From positions 1 through 12,219 of the forward strand of contig JASLXN010000009.1 in assembly GCA_030740315.1 (NCBI GenBank): a DNA stretch of 12,219 nucleotides. Direction: 5' to 3'. The position numbers were made by a program, and so were the translations under genes. Shown here piece by piece: positions 1 through 7,245 of this stretch. Origin of the DNA: Dehalococcoidia bacterium. GTDB taxonomy: Bacteria; Chloroflexota; Dehalococcoidia; JACVQG01; JAHKAY01. Within the stretch, counting starts at the first letter, position 1, and every line of letters starts with the position of its first letter. The notes under the pieces were generated by a model that worked only from the letters and a program-made list of their open reading frames with translations, was not told the DNA's origin and made no database searches.

Positions 1-1719
1 GTCCTGCCGGTACAGTGGCTGAGCATCGGCGACCTCAATATCCAGATAGGGTTGCTGACGGATCCCCTGACGGCGGTGATGCTGGTGGTGGTGACTGTGG
101 TGAGCCTGATGGTGCAGATATACTCCCAGGGCTACATGAAGCCTGTAGACGGGGACTATGAATACTCCAGAAGGGGCTACATGCGCTACTTTGCCTTCAT
201 GTCCCTTTTCACCGGCTCCATGCTGGGACTGGTTATGGCCAACAACCTGCTCTTTCTGTTCCTGTTCTGGGAAGGTGTGGGGCTGTGCTCCTACTTCCTA
301 ATCGGGTTCTGGTTCCACAAACCGTCGGCCGCCAATGCAGCCAAAAAAGCCTTTATCGTCACCCGGCTAGGTGATGTGGGCTTCCTGCTGGCAATACTCT
401 ATCTATTCCTCAACGCCGGAACCCTGGATATTGATGCCATTCACGCCCTGGCTAAGGCGGGGGCGCTTTCCGCTACGGTCATAACCTGGGCTGCTCTAGG
501 CATATTCTCCGGGGCGGTGGGTAAATCGGCCCAGTTCCCGCTGCATGTATGGCTTCCGGATGCCATGGAGGGTCCCACCCCGGTATCCGCCCTAATCCAC
601 GCCGCCACCATGGTGGCCGCCGGCGCCTTCCTGGTGGCCCGCTTTTTCCCCCTGTTCGAGGCCTCCGAGACGGCGCTGACCACTTTAGGAATTATCGGCG
701 GCGTTACCGCTATTTTTGCCGCCACCATGGGCCTGGTGATGTTCGACATTAAGCGGGTCATCGCCTACTCCACCATAAGCCAGCTGGGATACATGATGCT
801 GGGCTTGGCGGTGGGCGGCCCTGCCTTGGGCATATTCCACCTGTTCAACCACGCCTTCTTCAAGGCCCTGCTGTTCCTGGGTGCGGGCAGCGTTAACCAT
901 ACCACCAAGACCTTTGATATGAGGGAGATGGGCGGGCTCAGAAAGCACATGCCCTGGACCTCGGCCACCTTCCTTGTGGCTGCCCTGAGTCTGGCCGGTA
1001 TATGGCCCCTATCCGGCTTCTGGAGCAAGGACGAAATCATAGCCGAGTCTTGGGATGAGCGCAGGGCAATGTTTGTGCTGGTGGCACTTACGGCTTTCCT
1101 GACAGCTTTCTACATCTTCCGGGTTTTCTTTATGACCTTCGGCGGGCGGTACCGGGGCAAGGAGCACCACCTTCATGAGTCGCCCGCGGTGATGTGGCTG
1201 CCCATGGCCCTCTTGGGCGTGCTGGCCGTATTCTCTGGGTGGTGGGGAGTCACCGGCGGCTTCGGCCAATTCATGGAGCACGGTGAGACCAGGAGCTTCG
1301 TGAGCGGGTTCTTCGCCTTCATGACCGACCCCGTGCACCACTGGGTTGCCTGGCTCTCGCTGGCCCTATCAGGGTTGGGCATCTTGACTGCATACGCTAT
1401 CTACAGCGCCCAGTGGGTATCTGCGAAGAGCGTGGGACGGGCCTTTGGGCCGCTGCGTACCTTGGCGTTCAAGAAGTACTACATGGATGAACTTTATGAG
1501 AGAGTATTAACAGTAGGTGCCCTGCTAAACGGCCTATTCCGGGGGCTGGAGGTGGCGGATGAAAAAGGTGTGGACGGCACGGTAAACGGCGTGGCCCGTG
1601 GTGTTATGGCTGGCTCCCGTGGTCTGCGCCCGGCGCAGACCGGGCAGCTACAGCTTTACGGGACGGCAGTGGCCCTTGGGCTGGTGGCCCTGCTTTTAAC
1701 GGTGATTGTTCTTGGCTGA
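1..1719 (+). CDS. nuoL: NADH-quinone oxidoreductase subunit L (5' partial)
   Basis: This is the distal antiporter-like, proton-translocating subunit of respiratory complex I, an integral membrane protein. The frame is open from base 1 (first codons read VLPVQWLSIGDLN), so the true start lies upstream. By alignment of key residues with E. coli NuoL about 50 residues are missing. Visible-residue numbering shows the channel residues: Glu91 in WEGVGLCSYFLIGF, Lys175 in GKSAQFPLHVWLPDA, Lys288 in NHAFFKALLFLGAG and Lys343 in GFWSKDEI. These probably correspond to E. coli E144, K229, K342 and K399. The C-terminal part (from about nt 1440) carries the amphipathic region and last membrane helix typical of NuoL, including a LRPAQTGQLQLY segment. 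It ends 9 bases before nuoM, in the same operon. The family assignment is near certain. Confidence 0.97.
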   Translation, partial: VLPVQWLSIGDLNIQIGLLTDPLTAVMLVVVTVVSLMVQIYSQGYMKPVDGDYEYSRRGYMRYFAFMSLFTGSMLGLVMANNLLFLFLFWEGVGLCSYFLIGFWFHKPSAANAAKKAFIVTRLGDVGFLLAILYLFLNAGTLDIDAIHALAKAGALSATVITWAALGIFSGAVGKSAQFPLHVWLPDAMEGPTPVSALIHAATMVAAGAFLVARFFPLFEASETALTTLGIIGGVTAIFAATMGLVMFDIKRVIAYSTISQLGYMMLGLAVGGPALGIFHLFNHAFFKALLFLGAGSVNHTTKTFDMREMGGLRKHMPWTSATFLVAALSLAGIWPLSGFWSKDEIIAESWDERRAMFVLVALTAFLTAFYIFRVFFMTFGGRYRGKEHHLHESPAVMWLPMALLGVLAVFSGWWGVTGGFGQFMEHGETRSFVSGFFAFMTDPVHHWVAWLSLALSGLGILTAYAIYSAQWVSAKSVGRAFGPLRTLAFKKYYMDELYERVLTVGALLNGLFRGLEVADEKGVDGTVNGVARGVMAGSRGLRPAQTGQLQLYGTAVALGLVALLLTVIVLG

Positions 1720-1728
1720 GGAGCATCG

Positions 1729-3201
1729 GTGGAGCTAACTTACCTATCTGCCATAGTATTTCTCCCTGCCTTGGGGGCGGTGGTTATTTCTCTGCTGTCC
1801 CAGCCCTCGCCGCGGCTCGTCCGGTTTGTGGCAGCTTTCTTCACGCTGGTCTCACTGGTGTTTTCCTTGAGGCTTTTTGCTGCCTTTGACCGCTCTGCCG
1901 GGGGCTGGTATGAAGGCAACGCCGGATGGCTGCCCGCCTCCCTTCCCGTTAACTTCCACCTGGGAGTGGACGGCCTTAGCCTGCCCCTGGTGGTGCTTAC
2001 CGGGTTCTTGGGCTTCCTGGTGGTGCTCATTTCGTGGAAAGTGGAGCTAAGGGTGAAGGAGTACTTTATCTGGCTCCTGCTCCTGGAGACCGGCATCATG
2101 GGCGTGTTCGCTTCCGCAGACCTGCTGCTCTTCTTCCTGTTCTGGGAGGTAGAGCTTATCCCCATGTACCTGCTTATCTCCATATGGGGTAGCGGGCGTA
2201 AGGAATACTCAGCCATCAAATTCGTTGTGTTCACCCTTTTTGGCTCTGCCTTCATGCTGGCAGGCATCCTGGCCCTCTACTTCTCAACCGGCACCTTTAA
2301 CCTGCACGAGTTGGCGGCTATGGACCTCGGCGGGGTCAGCACCGTACTGCCACTGACAGCCATCTTCCTGTTCATCTTCCTGGCCTTCGCCGTTAAGCTG
2401 CCTATGTTTCCCCTACACACCTGGCTTCCGGATGCCCATACCGACGCCCCCACGGCGGTCAGCGTCATTCTGGCCGGGGCGCTGTTGAAGATGGGCGGCT
2501 ACGGCATTATCCGCATCAATGTGGGCCTGTTCCCGCAGGTGGCACGGGACTTGGCTCCTTACATCGCCGCTCTGGCCGTGGTCAGCATCATCTATGGGGC
2601 CGCTATAACCATAAGGCAGAAAGACCTCAAGCGGATGATAGCTTACTCCTCCGTGAGCCACATGGGATATGTGCTGCTGGGCGTTTTCGCCCTCAGCCAG
2701 ATAAGTATGACGGGGGCCGCCCTGCAGATGGTGAGCCACGGCTTTGTTACCGGCCTCCTCTTCGCCATGGTGGGCTTGGTGTATGACAAGACCCATAACC
2801 GCAACCTAGATTTCCTGGGCGGCTTGGCCCGGCAAATGCCGGTGATAGCCGTAGTATTCACCATAGCCGGGCTGGCATCGCTGGGTCTGCCGGGGACCAG
2901 TGGCTTCGCTGCCGAGGTTATCGTCTTCCTGGGCAGCTTCTCCAGCACCGCCTTTGAGGCTGTCCGTCTCTACACTGTGTTGGGGGTTGGGGCCATCGTG
3001 CTCACCGCCGGATACATTCTGTGGATGCTGCAGCGCACCTTCTACACGGAGCCGCTGGAGAAGTATGACGGTGTGCCCGATGCTGATGCACTAGAGAAGG
3101 TGTCCATATTCACCTTCGTAGCGGCCATAATGGTCATCGGCATCTACCCGGGGTTAGTGACCGATGTATTGAAACTGGGCGTCCCCGCCCTGGGCTTTTA
3201 G
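1729..3201 (+). CDS. nuoM: NADH-quinone oxidoreductase subunit M
   Basis: This is a complex I antiporter-like membrane subunit (490 aa, normal length) that pumps protons between NuoL and NuoN. The start is GTG at 1729, with GAGGAG at 1718-1723 overlapping the nuoL stop, so translation is probably coupled. Visible key residues are Glu140 in FWEVELIPMYLLI, Lys223 in FAVKLPMFPLHTWLPDAH, Lys254 in GALLKMGGYG and Glu396 in SGFAAEVIVF. The last is the Glu characteristic of NuoM where NuoL and NuoN have Lys. About 14 hydrophobic segments fill the protein. YSSVSHMGYV (306-315) is the conserved family signature. The stop is 14 bases before the preferred start of the Nudix gene. No truncation or frameshift is seen. 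Confidence 0.97.
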   Translation: MELTYLSAIVFLPALGAVVISLLSQPSPRLVRFVAAFFTLVSLVFSLRLFAAFDRSAGGWYEGNAGWLPASLPVNFHLGVDGLSLPLVVLTGFLGFLVVLISWKVELRVKEYFIWLLLLETGIMGVFASADLLLFFLFWEVELIPMYLLISIWGSGRKEYSAIKFVVFTLFGSAFMLAGILALYFSTGTFNLHELAAMDLGGVSTVLPLTAIFLFIFLAFAVKLPMFPLHTWLPDAHTDAPTAVSVILAGALLKMGGYGIIRINVGLFPQVARDLAPYIAALAVVSIIYGAAITIRQKDLKRMIAYSSVSHMGYVLLGVFALSQISMTGAALQMVSHGFVTGLLFAMVGLVYDKTHNRNLDFLGGLARQMPVIAVVFTIAGLASLGLPGTSGFAAEVIVFLGSFSSTAFEAVRLYTVLGVGAIVLTAGYILWMLQRTFYTEPLEKYDGVPDADALEKVSIFTFVAAIMVIGIYPGLVTDVLKLGVPALGF

Positions 3202-3215
3202 GCTTGGCAGGTATT

Positions 3216-3662
3216 ATGGTGGCTGTAGGCGCAGTGATTAAGGATCAGGAGCGGGTGCTGCTGGTAAAGCATGTGCCCGGAAAGAGGGGCTTCTGGGAGG
3301 GGAAGTGGATTTGTCCTGGGGGGCGGCTGGAGGTGGGGGAGACTTTAGCAGAAGGTGTAAGACGGGAGGTAATGGAGGAGACCAACCTGGAGATTGACCT
3401 GGAGCAGCCCCTGCCCCCCTTTGATACCGTGGTAAAGCGCGGGGAGGGGGTGGAACTGCATGTGGTCTATATTGATTACCTAGCCCGCCGCCAGAGTGGT
3501 GAGCTGAAGGCGGCTAGCGATGTAGGCGAGGCCCGCTGGGTGTCCGTGGCTGATCTGCCCACCATCTGGGGAGACCTGCACCAGGATACGCAGCGCCTGC
3601 TCACTATCGCGGGGCTTCGTTCTGAGGCTCCGCCTGAAGAACTGACCGGAGGTAAGCCATGA
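3216..3662 (+). CDS. Nudix hydrolase inside the nuo operon
   Basis: This is a single-domain Nudix hydrolase (148 aa from ATG 3216), presumably cytosolic and Mg-dependent, cleaving a nucleoside diphosphate linked to another group. The Nudix box is complete at about residues 36-58 from this ATG: G, five residues, E (GGRLEVGE), seven residues, then REVMEETNL. The usual Gly near the end of the box is Asn. The N-terminal strand reads MVAVGAVI and a GKWICPGG segment precedes the box, as in ADP-ribose/NADH pyrophosphatase-like and MutT-like members. The exact substrate cannot be read from sequence. ATG 3216 has GGCAGG at 3206-3211. An in-frame TTG at 3204, 2 bases after the nuoM stop, would add four residues and is possible. 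Its stop overlaps the nuoN start (ATGA), so it is translated as part of the nuo operon. Its position suggests a role in NAD(H)-related metabolite control, which is inference. Confidence 0.9.
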   Translation: MVAVGAVIKDQERVLLVKHVPGKRGFWEGKWICPGGRLEVGETLAEGVRREVMEETNLEIDLEQPLPPFDTVVKRGEGVELHVVYIDYLARRQSGELKAASDVGEARWVSVADLPTIWGDLHQDTQRLLTIAGLRSEAPPEELTGGKP

Positions 3663-5104
3663 ATTGGTGGCTGCTCTCGCCGGAAATCACCCTCGTCGCT
3701 TTCGCCGTCATAATCATATTCCTAGATCTGGCAATACAGCGCAAGGGCATCCTGGCCGCCACCAGCGTTATCGGCCTTCTGGTTGCCATGGTGTTTGCGG
3801 TAGGCCTTTGGGACAAGACCGGGGTAACCGCACTCAACGGGATGCTGGTGATAGACCGCTTCTCACTTTTCTTCCAGATGTTCTTCCCTGGGGTGGCTGC
3901 GCTGGTGGTGCTGGGCTCAACCGACTACGCTTCACGGTTCTCTCGCTTCAAGGGTGAATACTATGCCCTTATTTTGCTGGCCACCACTGGCATGATGTTC
4001 TTGGCCTCCACCGGAGAACTCATATCCATCTATGTGTCCTTGGAGCTTATGAGCCTTTCCCTTTACGCCCTTACAGGCTTCCTGCGGGACCCCAAGTCCG
4101 GAGAGGCGGGGCTGAAGTACCTGCTGCTGGGGGCCGTTGCCTCCGCGGTGCTCCTCTACGGGCTGGCCCTTACCTTCGGCATAACCGGTACTACCCACCT
4201 AGCGGGGATTGCCGCCGCCGTCAAGGGAATGGGAAACGCCGGCGAAAACCCGGCTCTGCTGATGGCCATAGCTTTCATAATCGCCGGGTTCGGTTTCAAG
4301 ATAGCCAGCGTGCCGTTCCAGATGTGGGTGCCTGATGTTTACGAAGGTGCCCCCACACCCATCACGGCGTTTCTCTCGGTGGCCAGCAAGGCCGCCGGGT
4401 TTGCCGTGCTGGTACGCGTGTTCACTGTGGCTTTCCTCTCCCCGGGATGGCTGAGCCAAGACTGGGCCATGCTGTTCGCCGTCCTCAGCGCCGTAACCAT
4501 GACCTTGGGTAACATCGTGGCCCTGATGCAGACGAATATCAAGCGGCTGTTGGGATACTCCAGCATCGCTCACGCCGGGTACATCATGTTGGGCTTGGCC
4601 GCTATAGGTTCCGCCGGGGGTGGTGGGCTGGGCCAGAACGGAATCCTGTTCTACTTGGCGGCCTATGGCATAACCAACCTGGGTGCCTTCATTGCCATCA
4701 TCGCCGTCTCCCATCGCCTGGACTCCGACCTTATCAGCGATTATGCGGGCATGTCCCAACGCTCCCCCTTGTTGGCGGCGGCATTGGCGCTGGGCCTCAT
4801 ATCTCTGACTGGGCTGCCGGTGTCAGCCGGTTTCTGGGCCAAGATATACATATTCAATTCAGCGGTGCAAGAGGGGTTTCTGTGGCTGGTGGTGATAGCC
4901 CTGCTCAACTCTGTTATTGCCGCCTACTACTACCTCAGGATAGTCAAGGCGATGTATGTTGAGGAGCCTACAAGCAAGGAATCGGTGGCTTCATCAACAC
5001 CGGTCAAAGTGGCCCTAGTGGTGTGCAGCATCGGCGTCCTCTATGTAGGGTTACTGCCCGGCGCCGTCCTGCGGCTGATAGAAGCCGCCTCCATCCTGCT
5101 ATAG
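3659..5104 (+). CDS. nuoN: NADH-quinone oxidoreductase subunit N
   Basis: This is the third antiporter-like membrane subunit of complex I (481 aa, expected length). ATG at 3659 overlaps the Nudix stop by 4 bases, with GGAGG at 3648-3652 at ideal spacing. Visible channel residues are Glu129 in YVSLELMSLSLYAL, Lys214 in GFGFKIASVPFQMWVPDVYEGAPTP, Lys244 in VASKAAGF and Lys395 in SAGFWAKIYIF. They match the E. coli NuoN Glu/Lys set in context. The segment GYSSIAHAGYIMLGLA (about 299-314) is the conserved signature. It is the last gene of the nuo block: a 250-base intergenic region with hairpins follows. No sequence anomaly is seen. Confidence 0.97.
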   Translation: MNWWLLSPEITLVAFAVIIIFLDLAIQRKGILAATSVIGLLVAMVFAVGLWDKTGVTALNGMLVIDRFSLFFQMFFPGVAALVVLGSTDYASRFSRFKGEYYALILLATTGMMFLASTGELISIYVSLELMSLSLYALTGFLRDPKSGEAGLKYLLLGAVASAVLLYGLALTFGITGTTHLAGIAAAVKGMGNAGENPALLMAIAFIIAGFGFKIASVPFQMWVPDVYEGAPTPITAFLSVASKAAGFAVLVRVFTVAFLSPGWLSQDWAMLFAVLSAVTMTLGNIVALMQTNIKRLLGYSSIAHAGYIMLGLAAIGSAGGGGLGQNGILFYLAAYGITNLGAFIAIIAVSHRLDSDLISDYAGMSQRSPLLAAALALGLISLTGLPVSAGFWAKIYIFNSAVQEGFLWLVVIALLNSVIAAYYYLRIVKAMYVEEPTSKESVASSTPVKVALVVCSIGVLYVGLLPGAVLRLIEAASILL

Positions 5105-5158
5105 CGATACCGCTTACCGGCTACTGTTTCCCAACCCCCTACCCGGCAGCCCATTGAC

Positions 5159-5201
5159 TCCCCCTACAAGGGGGGAATCTGGGAGATGAGCCCCCCCAGA
5201 T
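5159..5201. repeat. Tandem G/C-rich inverted repeats downstream of nuoN
   Basis: Two adjacent dyads lie after the nuo operon. CCCCCT (5160-5165) pairs with AGGGGG (5169-5174) around a 3-base loop. ATCTGGG (5177-5183) pairs with CCCAGAT (5195-5201) around an 11-base loop. Neither is followed by a T-run on either strand, so a classical intrinsic terminator is not supported. They could be a transcript-end or processing structure, or a copy of a dispersed intergenic repeat. The second idea is inference and needs a genome comparison. The rest of 5105-5263 shows no gene. Confidence 0.5.
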
Positions 5202-5263
5202 ACAAAACCTCTGGTGGATGATTGGGATAGAGATATATTGCTACTCTGAATGTGGCGTCTTTC

Positions 5264-5292
5264 TTGACACTCCCCTATCCCGGTGCTACTTT
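5264..5292 (+). promoter_or_regulatory. Housekeeping-type promoter for nadK operon
   Basis: A perfect -35 TTGACA (5264-5269) is followed by a 17-base spacer and a -10 TACTTT (5287-5292). The -10 is preceded by TG at 5284-5285, giving an extended -10 (TGCTACTTT). The -10 itself is only a 3/6 match, compensated by the consensus -35 and the TG element. Transcription would start near 5299, leaving a leader of about 58 bases before the proposed ATT start of nadK. The site lies in the only sizeable gap between nuoN and nadK, as expected for an independent transcription unit. Confidence 0.6.
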
Positions 5293-5320
5293 TGAGGAGA
5301 TTAATGCACTAAGGCTCGAG

Positions 5321-5353
5321 ATGCAGCGGCTTAGGAGTCTGCAGGAGGGGTAG
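5321..5353 (+). CDS. Possible 10-codon leader ORF upstream of nadK
   Basis: ATG at 5321 opens a ten-residue ORF (MQRLRSLQEG) ending in two consecutive TAG stops (5351-5356) directly before the proposed ATT start of nadK, and in the same frame. TAAGG at 5310-5314 is a plausible ribosome binding site at 6-base spacing. The nadK Shine-Dalgarno lies inside its last codons, so translating it would affect access to the nadK start. It is inside the predicted transcript leader. It could equally be chance, since an ORF this short is not significant alone. Confidence 0.25.
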   Translation: MQRLRSLQEG

Positions 5354-5359
5354 TAGATT
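5343..5359 (+). promoter_or_regulatory. Ribosome binding site placing an ATT start for nadK
   Basis: AGGAGG (5343-5348), part of a longer AGGAGGGG, lies 8 bases upstream of ATT 5357-5359. This is the strongest Shine-Dalgarno near the gene. The first conventional start in frame, GTG 5381, has only GGTAGGA directly abutting it with no spacing. The site therefore argues for initiation at ATT, a rare start known from infC and pcnB in E. coli. Confidence 0.5.
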
Positions 5360-6199
5360 AGTCTGCCAAGAACGGTAGGAGTGCTGTTCAATGCCGGGCT
5401 GGAGCAAGCAAAGGCCTTGGCCGGGGAGATGGAGGGGTTTCTCCCCTCCCTGGGGGCTGGGGTGTGGCTGTGCCCCGCCGCCGATGAGGACTCCGCCCGT
5501 GACATGCTGCCCGGCACCGAACTGCTGCTGAGCCTGGGTGGGGACGGCACCATCCTCCGCGCAGCCAGGGCGGCCGCTCCGTACGGGGTGCCCATACTGG
5601 GGGTGAACTTGGGGCGGCTGGGCTTTATCACCGAAGTCAGCCCCGATGAGCTGCACCAGCGGCTGCCCGGCCTGTTGGCCAGGGAGGGCTGGGTGGAGGA
5701 GCGGGCCATGCTGCAGGTGGAGTGCCTGTCCTCCGGAGGCAACGACCATAGCTTTCACGGACTCAACGATGTGGTGGTGAGCCGAGGGGAGGTGGCCAGG
5801 GTGGTTCACTTGAAAGTGTGCGTGGATGGCGAGCCTCTGACCATATTCAAGGGGGACGGTGTAATTCTGGCCACTGCCACAGGCTCAACCGGCTACGCTC
5901 TGTCCGCCGGAGGGCCTATACTCTACCCTCAGGCCCGGGAGATTATCCTTCAGCCCTTGGCCCCGCATCTGAGCTGGCGCACCCCCCTAGTGCTAACTGC
6001 GGAGGCGGTGGTAGAAATAGAGGTGGTAGCGGACCGCCCCGCCGTCATGAGTCTGGACGGACAGGTCAACCTGCCGCTAACTGAAGGCGACAAGGTAAAG
6101 GCCTGTCGCAGCCCTCACTCCGCCCGTTTTCTGCGCACCGAGCCAGCGGACTATTTCTACCGTGAACTGGGCCGCCGCTTGGTGGACAGGTCAGGCTAA
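5357..6199 (+). CDS. nadK: NAD kinase
   Basis: This cytosolic enzyme phosphorylates NAD to NADP with ATP or polyphosphate. Counting from GTG 5381, motifs are GGDGT (53-57) with the catalytic Asp, NLGRLGFITE (76-85), LND (128-130) in the NE/ND position, TGSTGYALSAGGP (167-179) and SLDGQ (224-228). This is the full NAD kinase signature set, and the length is normal (280 aa from ATT, 272 aa from GTG). ATT 5357 was chosen because of the AGGAGG 8 bases upstream and because the strand VGVLFN, usual at the NAD kinase N-terminus, is cut by a GTG start. Two TAG codons immediately upstream exclude a longer form. An automated caller would give 5381. It is first in a unit with the GNAT and ADP-ribose pyrophosphatase genes, driven by the promoter at 5264-5292. 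The family is near certain; the start is moderately supported. Confidence 0.93.
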   Translation: MSLPRTVGVLFNAGLEQAKALAGEMEGFLPSLGAGVWLCPAADEDSARDMLPGTELLLSLGGDGTILRAARAAAPYGVPILGVNLGRLGFITEVSPDELHQRLPGLLAREGWVEERAMLQVECLSSGGNDHSFHGLNDVVVSRGEVARVVHLKVCVDGEPLTIFKGDGVILATATGSTGYALSAGGPILYPQAREIILQPLAPHLSWRTPLVLTAEAVVEIEVVADRPAVMSLDGQVNLPLTEGDKVKACRSPHSARFLRTEPADYFYRELGRRLVDRSG

Positions 6200-6209
6200 G
6201 GAGGTCGGG

Positions 6210-6713
6210 TTGGAGGTCGAGAAGGCCACATTAGAGGATGCCCCTCAGATACAGCGCTTGGTCAATTTCTGGGCGGATAGAGGGGAGATGCTGCACCGGT
6301 CTCTGAGTGAGATTTACGAGAACCTCAGGGACTACTGGGTGATGCGTAGCGGCCAGGACTTGGTGGCGTGTGCCGCCTTCCATATCTACTGGTCGGACTT
6401 GGCTGAAATCAGGGCGCTGGCGGTGAGGGAGGAGGACCAGGCACAGGGCCTGGGCAGCCAGGTGGTGGGGACTTGTATCCAGGAGGCCAGAGGGCTGGGG
6501 ATACCTGTGGTATTCGCTCTAACTTACCGCCCGGGCTTCTTTGAGCGCTTTGGCTTTCAGCAGGTGCCGGTGGAGCGCCTTCCCCGCAAGGTCTGGGGGG
6601 AGTGCCAGCGGTGCCCCAAGTTCCCCAACTGCGACGAAACGGCCCTGGTGCTGCCGCTGCAGCCGGTGCCGTGGCTAAAACGCCGGCGCGCGAAAGGGGT
6701 GGGGGTTGGCTGA
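6210..6713 (+). CDS. GNAT acetyltransferase, short ArgA (N-acetylglutamate synthase)-like
   Basis: This is a single-domain GCN5-related acetyltransferase (167 aa). The start is TTG 6210, set by a full AAGGAGGT at 6198-6205 that overlaps the nadK stop. The acetyl-CoA pyrophosphate loop is QAQGLG (77-82), following the strand AEIRALAV (65-72). FALTYRPGFFERFGF (102-116) is the usual GNAT motif B region. N-terminal WADRGEMLHRSLSEIYENLRD and C-terminal ECQRCPKFPNCDETA (131-145) resemble the short stand-alone ArgA group, which makes N-acetylglutamate from glutamate and acetyl-CoA for arginine synthesis. The three Cys (132, 135, 141) are a family feature of unknown role to me. No other arg gene is visible, so another acyl acceptor is possible. 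Its stop overlaps the next gene by 8 bases. Confidence 0.85.
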   Translation: MEVEKATLEDAPQIQRLVNFWADRGEMLHRSLSEIYENLRDYWVMRSGQDLVACAAFHIYWSDLAEIRALAVREEDQAQGLGSQVVGTCIQEARGLGIPVVFALTYRPGFFERFGFQQVPVERLPRKVWGECQRCPKFPNCDETALVLPLQPVPWLKRRRAKGVGVG

Positions 6714-7245
6714 AGAGGTACTCTCCTCCGAACATCTTTACCAGGGCCGGGCGCTGAGCCTGCGGGTGGATACCGTCAGGCTGGCCTCGGGCCGGGTCAC
6801 CACCCGGGAGATTGTGGAGCACATGCCATCGGTGGTCATGGTGCCTATTGACACCGACGGCAGTCTGATAATGGTGCGCCAGATGCGCCATGCCGTGGAT
6901 AGCACCATCCTGGAATTGCCCGCGGGCACCACCGAGCCTGGGGAGAGCTCCGAGGAGTGCGCCCGCCGAGAGCTAAGGGAGGAGGTGGGCCAGGAGCCTC
7001 GAGGCCTTGAGTTGCTGGGGGGCTTTTACTCTGCCCCCGGGTATACCAGCGAGTACTTGTATATCTATTTGGCTACCGGCCTGGAGCACAACCCAGCGGT
7101 GGCCGAGGACACCGAGTACATAGAACCCGTGCGCTATCCCCTGGGAGAGGTCCCCCGGCTCATAGCCTCCGGGGAGATTGAGGACTCCAAGACCCTGGCC
7201 GGCCTCTATCTGTACTGGCTTAAGAAAGGCGGCGGCCGGTCATAA
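6706..7245 (+). CDS. ADP-ribose pyrophosphatase-type Nudix hydrolase
   Basis: This cytosolic Nudix enzyme (179 aa) probably hydrolyses ADP-ribose to AMP and ribose 5-phosphate. It has the ADPRase-like layout. An N-terminal β-region includes VVMVPIDTDGSLIMVRQMRH (43-62), then LELPAG (69-74). The complete Nudix box runs 74-96 (G, five residues, E80, seven residues, RELREEVGQ). PGYTSE (111-116) follows at the position of the ADPRase substrate-loop signature. The TTG start at 6706 follows AAGGGG (6694-6699) and lies inside the GNAT end, so translation is coupled. Its 3' end overlaps the convergent gmhB gene by 6 bases. Next to nadK, a role in clearing ADP-ribose from NAD breakdown is reasonable, but this is inference. 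Confidence 0.9.
   Translation: MAEEVLSSEHLYQGRALSLRVDTVRLASGRVTTREIVEHMPSVVMVPIDTDGSLIMVRQMRHAVDSTILELPAGTTEPGESSEECARRELREEVGQEPRGLELLGGFYSAPGYTSEYLYIYLATGLEHNPAVAEDTEYIEPVRYPLGEVPRLIASGEIEDSKTLAGLYLYWLKKGGGRS

Noticed and set aside
4199..4759. Minus-strand ORF (186 codons) inside nuoN
   Set aside because: Low-complexity Gly/Gln/His-rich translation typical of the antisense of a membrane protein in GC-rich DNA.
1..5104. Internal duplication of nuoL, nuoM and nuoN
   Set aside because: The similarity among the three genes is the ancient homology of antiporter-like subunits, not a recent repeat.
5160..5210. Intrinsic terminator for the nuo operon
   Set aside because: Stems are present but no T-run follows either of them on either strand.
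6162..6209. Upstream GTG 6162 as GNAT start
   Set aside because: It would add 16 residues lying inside nadK, while a full AAGGAGGT sits just before TTG 6210 and the GNAT fold begins there.
6409..6891. Minus-strand ORF (160 codons) across the GNAT/Nudix junction
   Set aside because: Pro/Ala/Gly-rich shadow frame spanning two well-supported plus-strand genes.
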